Shown here in pieces: positions 24,996 to 34,222 of a stretch of 64,000 nt of DNA (positions are counted from its first letter, which is position 1; each line of letters starts with the position of its first letter). The notes below the pieces were generated by a model that was given only the letters and a program-made list of their open reading frames with translations, did no database searches and was not told the DNA's origin. Source of the DNA: Microbacterium sulfonylureivorans (lineage in GTDB: Bacteria; Actinomycetota; Actinomycetes; Actinomycetales; Microbacteriaceae); assembly GCF_003999995.1 (NCBI RefSeq), contig NZ_RJAD01000001.1:992001-1056000 (forward strand), written 5' to 3'. The translations under genes were made by a program, and so were the position numbers.

Positions 24996-26441
24996 ATGAC
25001 CACCACCACCGCAGAGCTCGACGTCCTCGCCGCCGCCGCGGCCGCCGCCGCCCCCGTGTGGCGTGCGTCTTCCGCGGCCGATCGGGCCGCATGGCTCCGG
25101 GCCGCCGCCGACGCCCTCGACGGCCGCATCGACGAGCTCGTCGCGATCGCCGACGAGGAGACGCGCCTGGGCGAGACCCGACTGCGCGGCGAGGTCGGGC
25201 GCACCACCGGCCAGCTGCGCCTGTTCGCGACCGTGGTCGAGGAGGGCTCCTACCTCGAGCTGACGGTCGACGACGCCGACGCATCCGCGACCCCGCCGCG
25301 GCCCGAGCTGCGTCGCACGCTCACGGGAGTCGGACCGGTCGCCGTGTTCTCGGCCTCGAACTTCCCCTTCGCGTTCTCGGTCGCCGGCGGCGACACGGCG
25401 TCGGCTCTGGCCGCCGGCAACCCCGTGATCGTGAAGGCGCATTCCGGGCACCCGCGGCTGTCGGAGCGCACCGCGGAGATCGTCGCGGCCGCCCTCGTCG
25501 ACGCGGGCGCCCCGCAGGGCTCGCTCTCGCTCGTCGAGGGCCGCGAGGCCGGCAACGCGCTGGTGCGGCATCCGGTGATCCAGGCGGCCGGCTTCACGGG
25601 ATCGCTCGGCGGCGGCCGCGCCCTCTTCGACCTCGCGTCGGGACGACCCGACCCGATCCCGTTCTACGGCGAGCTCGGCTCGGTCAACCCCGTCGTGATC
25701 TCGCCGTCGGCGCTGACCGTGCGCGGCGAGGCCCTCGCGCAGGGTCTTGTCGGATCGTTCACGCTCGGCGCCGGCCAGTTCTGCACCAAGCCCGGCGTCG
25801 TGTTCGTCCCCGCGGACGGCGGCTTCGAGGAGCTCGTGGCCGCCCACGTGGCCGGCGCCTCGGGCGGGCCGCTCCTCACCGACCGCATCACGGCCGCGTT
25901 CCCCGAGGGCATCGCCCACCTCGAAGCCGATCCGTCGGTGACCGTCGTCGCGCACGGGCAGGACGGGGCATCCGATTCCGCCCGCCCGGTGGTGCTGTCG
26001 ACGGATGCCGCGGCCGTCGCCGCGCGCCCCGAGACCCTCCTCGAGGAGTGCTTCGGCCCGGTCACCCTCCTCGTGCGGTACTCGTCCGACACCGAGCTGC
26101 TCGCGGCACTCGAGGCCGTACCGGGATCGCTCACCGCCACGCTCCACAGCGAGCCCGGCGACGAGGTCGCCGACGTGCTCGAGGTGCTCCAGCGCAAGGC
26201 CGGCCGGGTGCTCTTCGCCGGATGGCCGACCGGTGTCGCGGTGACGTGGTCGCAGCAGCATGGGGGACCGTGGCCCGCCACCACATCACTGCACACGTCG
26301 GTCGGCGCGACCGCGATCCGACGGTTCCTGCGGCCGCTCGTGTTCCAGGATGCCCCGCAGCACCTGCTTCCTCCACACCTGCACGACGACGCCCTCGCAA
26401 CGCTGCCTCACCGCCGCAACGGCGTACTGCGGGTTCCCTAG
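24996..26441 (+). CDS. 2,5-dioxovalerate (alpha-ketoglutarate semialdehyde) dehydrogenase
   Basis: This 481-residue aldehyde dehydrogenase has GPVAVFSASNFPFAFSVAGGDTASALAAG, Glu226 in FYGELGSVNP and the catalytic Cys263 in GAGQFCTKPGV. These stretches are characteristic of 2,5-dioxovalerate dehydrogenase (EC 1.2.1.26), which finishes the oxidative uronate/aldarate route to 2-oxoglutarate. The ATG follows an AAAGGA site and lies 11 bases after the upstream stop. It is the last gene of the operon and converges with the glycerate kinase gene, leaving only 5 bases between stops. Confidence 0.9.
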   Translation: MTTTTAELDVLAAAAAAAAPVWRASSAADRAAWLRAAADALDGRIDELVAIADEETRLGETRLRGEVGRTTGQLRLFATVVEEGSYLELTVDDADASATPPRPELRRTLTGVGPVAVFSASNFPFAFSVAGGDTASALAAGNPVIVKAHSGHPRLSERTAEIVAAALVDAGAPQGSLSLVEGREAGNALVRHPVIQAAGFTGSLGGGRALFDLASGRPDPIPFYGELGSVNPVVISPSALTVRGEALAQGLVGSFTLGAGQFCTKPGVVFVPADGGFEELVAAHVAGASGGPLLTDRITAAFPEGIAHLEADPSVTVVAHGQDGASDSARPVVLSTDAAAVAARPETLLEECFGPVTLLVRYSSDTELLAALEAVPGSLTATLHSEPGDEVADVLEVLQRKAGRVLFAGWPTGVAVTWSQQHGGPWPATTSLHTSVGATAIRRFLRPLVFQDAPQHLLPPHLHDDALATLPHRRNGVLRVP

Positions 26442-26446
26442 CGCGG

Positions 26447-27565
26447 TCAGCCGAGCGCGGCGGCGATGCCGGCGCCGGCCTCGACGAGCCAGCGGGCGGG
26501 GTCGGCCATCGCGGCGTCCGCCGACCCGGCGAGCTCCGTCAGCGACGCCGTCGCAGCGAATCGCGAGACGTCGGCGTCGCCCGTGATCCGCCCGGCCACG
26601 AGGGCGACGGCGACCTCGGCCGCAGCGGCGACGGCGCCGACGTGCGCCGGCACCTTGCCGGCGGCAGACTGGCCGTCGTAGGAGCCCTCGCCGGTGACGA
26701 CGACGGATGCTCCGCTCACCGCGCCGGCGAGACCCACGAGGTCGGCCACGGCGACAGAGCCCGGCACCAGCGTCGCCCCCCACGCCAGGAGTCCGAAGCC
26801 CGCGCCTCCCGCAGCGCCGGCGCCCGGGGTGGCCGGGTCGGCGGGGAGCAGGTCGGCGAGGCGTCCGAGGCCGGCGTCGAGCACGAGGACCTGCTCCGGC
26901 GATGTCCCCTTCTGCGGGCCGAACACGGCGGCCGCGCCCCACGCGCCGAGCAGCGGGTTGGTCACGTCGCTGAGCACGACCGCGCCGCCGCGCGGAAGCG
27001 GCGGGAGTCCCGACAGGTCGGCGGTCGCGATGTGGGCGAGCCCCCGCCCGCCCTCGGCGATCGGCTGGCCCGCGGCATCCGTGAATCTCGCGCCCAGGGC
27101 GGTGAGCATGCCGGTCCCGCCGTCGGTCGACGCGCTCGAGCCGATCCCCAGCACGAGTTGCGAGACGCCGTGCGCGAGGGCCGCGGCGATCGCCTCGCCG
27201 AAGCCGCGCGTGCCGGCGTCGAGGGGCCGCAGCCGCGCCGGCGTGCCGAGCAGCTCGATGCCGCTCGTGCCGGCGAGCTCGACCACGCCGATCCCGTCCG
27301 GGGCGTCGGCGGTCGCGGGGAGAAGGAGCCAGGATGCGTCGACCGCGTCGCCCGCGGGACCGGTGACGCTGATCGGCATCCGCCGCGCCTGCGGCACCGC
27401 CGTCGCGAACGCCTCGAGCGTGCCCTCGCCGCCGTCCGCCATCGGCAGCAGCCGGATCTCGTCATGCGGTCGCGCGCGGTGCCAGCCCTCGCCGATCGCG
27501 GCCGCGACGTCGGCCGCTCCGATGGTCCCCTTGAACGAGTCTGGGGCGATCACCACGGTGTGCAT
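26447..27565 (-). CDS. Glycerate kinase
   Basis: This 372-residue protein has the glycerate 2-kinase (GK I) hallmarks: IAPDSFKGTIGAADVAAAI, LPMADGGEGTLEAF, LVLGIGSSASTDGGTGML, LSDVTNPLLG and GVNxxx-like FGPQKGTSPEQV. It phosphorylates D-glycerate from sugar-acid or glyoxylate metabolism. The ATG at 27565 follows GAGGAG. A LacI-type palindrome (27600-27613) lies 35 bases upstream in the region shared with the divergent ThuA-like gene. It complements the neighbouring aldarate pathway only if an aldolase branch making tartronate semialdehyde exists; none is seen here. Confidence 0.92.
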   Translation of the reverse strand: MHTVVIAPDSFKGTIGAADVAAAIGEGWHRARPHDEIRLLPMADGGEGTLEAFATAVPQARRMPISVTGPAGDAVDASWLLLPATADAPDGIGVVELAGTSGIELLGTPARLRPLDAGTRGFGEAIAAALAHGVSQLVLGIGSSASTDGGTGMLTALGARFTDAAGQPIAEGGRGLAHIATADLSGLPPLPRGGAVVLSDVTNPLLGAWGAAAVFGPQKGTSPEQVLVLDAGLGRLADLLPADPATPGAGAAGGAGFGLLAWGATLVPGSVAVADLVGLAGAVSGASVVVTGEGSYDGQSAAGKVPAHVGAVAAAAEVAVALVAGRITGDADVSRFAATASLTELAGSADAAMADPARWLVEAGAGIAAALG

Positions 27566-27599
27566 GGGGCCATTCTCCTCGTTCGGGGCGATCCGCGCG

Positions 27600-27613
27600 G
27601 GAAAGCGTTGTCC
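27600..27613. promoter_or_regulatory. LacI-type operator between glycerate kinase and ThuA-like genes
   Basis: GGAAAGCGTTGTCC is a degenerate form of the GGAAAGCGTTTACC site seen at 14736-14749. It lies in the 57-base divergent gap, so one bound regulator could affect both genes. No convincing -35/-10 pair was found here. Confidence 0.4.
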
Positions 27614-27622
27614 TGCGAGACC

Positions 27623-28345
27623 ATGGTAGCGATGGACGATCCCTCCGCGAGCGACCCCGGCCTGCGGCCCCGCGCCGTGCTCGCCAGCGGCGCCGGCAGA
27701 TACGCCGATCCGTGGCATCCGTTCGCCGAGACGTCCGCGCGGGTCGCGTCGGTGCTGCGCGAGGCAGGCTGGGAGGTCGACCTCGTCGACGACCCGGCGA
27801 TCGCGCTCACCCGGCTCGACGGCGCCCGGCTCCTCGTGGTGAACGCCGGCGACCCATGGGGCGAGGACGGCGCCGATCGCCTCGTCGAGCCGGACGCGGC
27901 GGCGGGGCTCGCCGCTGCACTCGCGCGGGGGATCGGCGTACTCGCGATCCACAGCGCACTGTCGACGCTGCGCGACCATCCGAGTTGGCGCGCGGCGATC
28001 GGCGGATCGTGGCAGCAGGGAAGGTCGTGGCATCCCGAGATCGGCGAGGCATCGGTTCGCATCGTCGACCGCGGCCACGCGATCACCGAGGGCATCGGCG
28101 ACTTCACGCTCTTCGACGAGCGCTACACGGCCCTGGAGGTGGACTCCGATGTGCGCGTGCTGGCGGCGCACGACCTCGACGGCGTCGCGCACCCGCTGGT
28201 GTGGGTGCGAGAGCGGCCGGCGCGAGCCGTGGTGTGCGCGCTCGGCCACGAGCCCCGCGCCTACGACAGCCCCGAGCTGCGCACGCTCGTCGCCCGCGCG
28301 GCACGGTGGGCGGGCCGACCCGAGCCTGGCCGGCTCGGAGCCTGA
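27623..28345 (+). CDS. ThuA-like domain protein
   Basis: This 240-residue protein has the type 1 glutamine-amidotransferase-like fold of the ThuA (trehalose utilisation) family: AVLASGAGRYADPWHPF, IGVLAIHSALSTLRDHPSWRAAIGGSW, GRSWHPEIGEASVRIVDRGHAITEGIGDFTLFDERYTALEV and VVCALGHEPRAYDSPELRTLVARAARW. Family members occur in sugar-oxidation clusters with Gfo/Idh/MocA proteins; no firm reaction is known. Two in-frame ATGs (27623 and 27632) are possible, giving 240 or 237 residues. It converges with the LacI gene at 28392. Confidence 0.85.
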   Translation: MVAMDDPSASDPGLRPRAVLASGAGRYADPWHPFAETSARVASVLREAGWEVDLVDDPAIALTRLDGARLLVVNAGDPWGEDGADRLVEPDAAAGLAAALARGIGVLAIHSALSTLRDHPSWRAAIGGSWQQGRSWHPEIGEASVRIVDRGHAITEGIGDFTLFDERYTALEVDSDVRVLAAHDLDGVAHPLVWVRERPARAVVCALGHEPRAYDSPELRTLVARAARWAGRPEPGRLGA

Positions 28346-28356
28346 GTCCGGACGGT

Positions 28357-28382
28357 CCGGGCCGCGCGCGTACCGGGCCCGG
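28357..28382. terminator. Hairpin between convergent ThuA-like and LacI genes
   Basis: CCGGGCC (28357-28363) pairs with GGCCCGG (28376-28382) in the 46-base gap between two stops. It could end transcription from both sides; there is no U-tract, as is common in high-GC actinobacteria. Confidence 0.5.
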
Positions 28383-28391
28383 TCGCCGGGC

Positions 28392-29390
28392 TCAGGAGGG
28401 CGGGGCGGTGCTCGCACGCACCCGGAGCTCGGTGGGCACGATCTCGAACCCCGGCTCGCCGTCCTCGATGCCGGCGACGAGCGCTGCGACGGCGAGCTCG
28501 CCGAGCCGGTCGAAGTCCTGCCGCACGGTGGTCAGCGGCGGGCGGTAGTCCGCGGCGTCGGCGACGTCGTCGAAGCCGACGACGCTGACCGAATCCGGCA
28601 CGTCGCGTCCGGCGTCGGCGAAGGCCCGGATCACGCCGAGCGCGGTCTGGTCGTTGGCCGCGAACACCGCGGTGACACCGGGGTCCGCGACGAGAGGCGC
28701 CGTGACGGCGTAGGCGGACGCCGCCGTCCAGTCGCCGCGCACGAGCGGAGGCTGCTCGGCCCCGGCTGCGGCGAGCGCCTCACGCCAGCCCCGTTCGCGC
28801 TCGGAGGCGGCGAACGACCCCGCCGGTCCTGCGACGTGGTGCACGGTGCCGTGCCCGAGCGAGAGCAGGTGCGTCGTCGCGGCGCGGGCTCCCCCCGCGT
28901 GGTCGGACTGCACGATCCCGAACCTCCGGCGCGACTCGGCATCGGGCGGCGCATCGACCACGACGAGCCCGAGTCCGCGCGGGGCCGGGGTCTCCGTCGC
29001 GGCGGCGGTGACCTCGTTCAGCACGACGACCCCGTCGACACCCTGGTCGCTCAGCCGTTCGAAGGCGGCCGCCACGTCGGGGTGGGCGCCGAGCGTCACG
29101 ACCGTGAGCGCGTAGCCGCGGGCGGCCGCGGCATCCGCCACCGCCTGCAGCATGCGGGAGTTGCCGACGGTCGCGAGCGTCGACACCAGGAGCCCGATGG
29201 TCTGGGTGCGGCCGGTGCGCAGCGCCCGGGCCGCGCGGTGCGGGCGATAGCCCAGCTGCGACATCGCCTCCTCGACGCGGGCACGGGTGCCGGGGTCGAC
29301 GCGCGGACTGTCGTTGACGACGCGGGAGACGGTCTGACCCGAGACGCCGGCCCGTGCGGCCACGTCCGCCATCGACACCCGTCGCTCCAC
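28392..29390 (-). CDS. LacI-family regulator, probable repressor of galTK
   Basis: This 332-residue protein starts at GTG (29390) 3 bases after GGAGAG. The helix-turn-helix is VSMADVAARAGVSGQTVSRVVNDSPRV, and the ligand domain ends with VGFDDVADAADYRPPLTTVRQDFDRLG. It is divergent from galT, 76 bases away, with a palindrome over the galT start. A GalR-like role with galactose as inducer is inferred from this arrangement. Its helix differs from the other LacI proteins in the window (SGQTVSRVV versus STVSNAL/STVSRAL), matching the different operator sequence. Confidence 0.9.
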   Translation of the reverse strand: MERRVSMADVAARAGVSGQTVSRVVNDSPRVDPGTRARVEEAMSQLGYRPHRAARALRTGRTQTIGLLVSTLATVGNSRMLQAVADAAAARGYALTVVTLGAHPDVAAAFERLSDQGVDGVVVLNEVTAAATETPAPRGLGLVVVDAPPDAESRRRFGIVQSDHAGGARAATTHLLSLGHGTVHHVAGPAGSFAASERERGWREALAAAGAEQPPLVRGDWTAASAYAVTAPLVADPGVTAVFAANDQTALGVIRAFADAGRDVPDSVSVVGFDDVADAADYRPPLTTVRQDFDRLGELAVAALVAGIEDGEPGFEIVPTELRVRASTAPPS

Positions 29391-29425
29391 GACTCTCCTT
29401 CGCGCCGAGACGCCGCCGTCTCGAT

Positions 29426-29474
29426 CCGTGTTGACGTTATCATGGTCCGCTTGCTACCGTGTTGACGTGAACAC
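29426..29474 (+). promoter_or_regulatory. galT promoter with overlapping operator, leaderless
   Basis: TTGACG (29431-29436) and TACCGT (29455-29460) are 18 bases apart, and TACCGT ends 6 bases before the GTG start, so the message is leaderless. CCGTGTTGACGT occurs twice (29426-29437 and 29457-29468), 31 bases apart. The second copy extends to GTGTTGACGTGAACAC (29459-29474), a 16-base palindrome with two mismatched positions covering the start codon. The divergent LacI protein is the obvious ligand. Confidence 0.75.
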
Positions 29475-30638
29475 AGCGGAGTTGCACACCACCGAACTCG
29501 GCGCCGGCGTCGTGAAGCGGTCCACTCGCCTCGCCGACGGGCGAGAGCTGATCTACTACGACGACCCCGGCAGCCGCCTGGGCGACGAGCGGGCCGTCGA
29601 CGCCCGCGATGCCGCTCCGCGCCCCGACACCGCGACGATGCGCCGCGACGTCCTCACGGGCGACTGGGTCTCGGTCGCCGCCGCGCGGCAGAACCGGGCG
29701 TTCCTGCCGCCCGCCGAGCTCGACCCGCTCGCCCCCCAGACCCCGGCGAACCCGTCCGAGATCCCGTCGCTGTACGACGTCGCGGTGTTCGAGAACAAGT
29801 CGCCCTCCTTCGGCCCGGCCCTCTCCGTTGCCCACGGCGACGCGCCGGCCGGAGCGGACGCGCCCCGCGACCTCGCCGACCTCGAAGCTCCCGGGCTCGG
29901 TCGCACCCGCACCTCGGTCGGGCGCTGCGAGGTCGTGTGCTTCAGCCCCGAGCACGCCGGCTCGTTCGGCACGCAGACCGTGACGCGCGCACGCACCGTG
30001 ATCGAGGCGTGGGCCGACCGCACCGCCGCGCTGTCCGCGCTCCCCGGCGTGGAGCAGGTGTTCCCGTTCGAGAACCGCGGCGAGGCCATCGGCGTCACGC
30101 TCCCCCACCCGCACGGACAGATCTACGCGTACCCCTACGTGACGCCGCGCACATCGAGTCTCCTCGCGTCGATCGAGCGGGAGGGGTCGGACCTGTTCGA
30201 CCGCATCCTCGCGTTCGAGCGCGCCTCCGAGCGCGTCATCTTCGCGGGCGAGCACTGGACGGCGTTCGTGCCGTTCGCCGCACGGTGGCCGCTCGAGGTG
30301 CACGTGCTCCCCCACCGTCACGTTGCCGACTTCGCCGAGACGACGGATGCCGAGCGCGACGAGCTCGCACCGCTCTACCTGCGCCTGCTGCGCGGCGTCG
30401 ACGCGCTGTACGACAGCCCCACCCCGTACATCGCGGCGTGGCATCAGGCGCCCGTGAGCCGCGGCCGCGACACCGTCCGGCTGCACCTGCAGCTCACGTC
30501 GCCGCGCCGCGCCGCCGACAAGCTCAAGTTCCTGGCCGGATCCGAGGCCGCCATGGGCGCCTGGATCGGCGATGTGCCCCCCGAGACCGCCGCCGCGCGC
30601 CTGCGCGAGGCCGTCGCATCCATCCCCGAGGAGACCCC

Positions 30639-30642
<4 letters not shown>
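29467..30642 (+). CDS. galT: Galactose-1-phosphate uridylyltransferase
   Basis: This 391-residue HIT-superfamily enzyme has MRRDVLTGDWVSVAAARQNR at the start, the VFENKSPSFG motif and LPHPHGQIYAYPY with the uridylylated His at position 216. C-terminal HVLPHRHVADF and AWHQAPVSRGRD also fit GalT. It converts galactose-1-phosphate and UDP-glucose to glucose-1-phosphate and UDP-galactose in the Leloir pathway. The GTG start is set by the leaderless promoter; its stop overlaps the galK start (GTGA). Galactose would come from the GH42 enzyme encoded upstream. Confidence 0.95.
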
Positions 30643-32778
<2,136 letters not shown>

Positions 32779-33052
32779 CCCTGCCGCGCACGGCGGTCCC
32801 GGTGCGCGTGCGGCCGGCACCTCCGTCGTGCGCGTGAGCCGGGCGGCCGCCGCCGACAGAATGGTCGGGTGACGTCTGCGCAGCCCAACGGCAGCGCACG
32901 GACCTCGTGGACCTGCTCATCGATCCGGTGGCTCTGCGGTTCGCCGTCGAGCGCCCGGCGGGCCGCCGCGATCCCGTGACGATCGCATCGGACCGGAACT
33001 GTCGGGTCCGGACGCAGCGCACGGCGCAGGCTGGAATCCGAAGGGGGAGACC
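32779..33052. other. Intergenic gap with a leaderless-like start and a broken or tiny frame
   Basis: CAGAAT (32857-32862) lies 6 bases before a GTG at 32869, as at leaderless genes, but that frame ends after 36 codons. In the next frame a GTG at 32907 opens a 49-codon stretch (DLLIDPVALRFAVERPAGRR...) that stops over the start of the AraC-type gene (GTGA). This may be a frameshifted small gene, or chance. I do not call it a gene. Confidence 0.3.
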
Positions 33053-33922
33053 GTGATCGCCGAACTCAACCGCCTCGTGGACGACATCGAGGCGCACCTG
33101 TCGGAAGACATCGACATCGCCGCCCTCGCGACGCGCCTCGGGACGACCGAGTACCACCTCCGGCGGATGTTCTCGTCGCTGGCGGGGATGCCGCTGTCGG
33201 AGTACACCCGGCGACGGCGCATGACCGTCGCCGCGGCCGACGTCGTCGACGGCGGCGATCGGCTGCTGGATGTCGCGGTGCGCTACGGATACGGCTCGAC
33301 CGAGGCGTTCGGCCGGGCGTTCCGAGCGGTGCACGGCGTCAGTCCGGGCGACGTCCGCCGCGACGGCGGCCCCCTTCGCGCACAACCGAAACTCAGGTTC
33401 CGCCTGACCGTCGAAGGGAACGTCCCCATGGACACTCGCATCACCGACCGACCCGCCTTCCGCCTCGTCGGCCACGCCGCGCGCGTGCCGCTCATCCACG
33501 AGGGAGTCAATCCGCACATCCAGGCGCACATCGCCGGGCTGCCGTCCACCGAGCACGCGCGCCTGAAGGCGCTCAGCGACACGGAGCCCGCCGGGCTCCT
33601 GCAGGTCAGCGCCGCGATCGACCCCGACTACGCGGAGGGCAGCGAGCTGACATATCTGCACGGCGTCGCGCTCGACGCGGCCGCGGTGGTCCCCGCCGAC
33701 CTGGACGTGATCGACGTCCCGGCGGGCGCGTGGGCCGTGTTCCGCACCTCGGGACCGTACCCGTCGGCGCTCCAGTCGACGTGGGCGGCGACCGCGGCCG
33801 AGTGGTTCCCCTCGAACCCGTGGCGCCTGCGCCCGGGCCCCTCGATCGTGGCCGTTCTCGACCGTGCCGACGACTTCAGCACCGCGACCACCGAGCTCTG
33901 GATGCCCGTCGAGCGCGCGTAG
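33053..33922 (+). CDS. AraC-family regulator with GyrI-like effector domain
   Basis: This 289-residue protein has two helix-turn-helix units of the AraC/XylS type in residues 1-105 (IDIAALATRLGTTEYHLRRMFSSLAGMPLSEYTRRRRM and LLDVAVRYGYGSTEAFGRAFRAVHGVSP). Residues 125-289 form a GyrI-like/SOUL-like small-molecule domain. Such Rob/BmrR-type proteins bind drugs or other hydrophobic compounds and activate efflux or detoxification genes. The GTG at 33053 follows GGGGGAG. No target gene is adjacent; the following gene converges. Confidence 0.88.
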   Translation: MIAELNRLVDDIEAHLSEDIDIAALATRLGTTEYHLRRMFSSLAGMPLSEYTRRRRMTVAAADVVDGGDRLLDVAVRYGYGSTEAFGRAFRAVHGVSPGDVRRDGGPLRAQPKLRFRLTVEGNVPMDTRITDRPAFRLVGHAARVPLIHEGVNPHIQAHIAGLPSTEHARLKALSDTEPAGLLQVSAAIDPDYAEGSELTYLHGVALDAAAVVPADLDVIDVPAGAWAVFRTSGPYPSALQSTWAATAAEWFPSNPWRLRPGPSIVAVLDRADDFSTATTELWMPVERA

Positions 33923-33926
33923 CGCG

Positions 33927-34139
33927 TCAGACCCCGGCCTCGACCCAGCTGACCGGGAGGAACGGGCTGTACACGTAGACGGTCCGGTCGCCCTTGCGCT
34001 CGATCTCGATCGTTCCCCTGCCGGCATCCATCGCCGTGATGATCTGCGCGCGGACGCCCTCCCACACGTTCAGATCGCTGAAGCGGTACTTGGCGTGGTA
34101 CGGGGCGAGTCCGATGTAAAGGGTGACGTCCGTGGTCAT
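33927..34139 (-). CDS. Small protein of unknown function, 70 residues
   Basis: It begins MTTDVTLYIG and has a compact, mixed composition with a predicted beta-rich pattern (IEIERKGDRTVYVYSPFLPVSW). I do not recognise the family. The coding call is supported by third-position GC bias and by its position: its stop is 4 bases from that of the AraC-type gene, and the LTD gene terminator lies just upstream. No strong ribosome site precedes the ATG. Confidence 0.6.
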   Translation of the reverse strand: MTTDVTLYIGLAPYHAKYRFSDLNVWEGVRAQIITAMDAGRGTIEIERKGDRTVYVYSPFLPVSWVEAGV

Positions 34140-34177
34140 GTCTCGAACTCTATCGAGCAGCCTCCGGGACGGACGAC

Positions 34178-34210
34178 GGATGCCCCGGCACACCGCGTGC
34201 CGGGGCATCC
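34178..34210 (-). terminator. Terminator hairpin after the lamin-tail protein gene
   Basis: GGATGCCCCGGCAC (34178-34191) and GTGCCGGGGCATCC (34197-34210) pair perfectly over 14 bases around loop ACCGC. It lies 13 bases past the stop of the minus-strand gene at 34223. Confidence 0.88.
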
Positions 34211-34222
34211 GCTCATCCGCGA

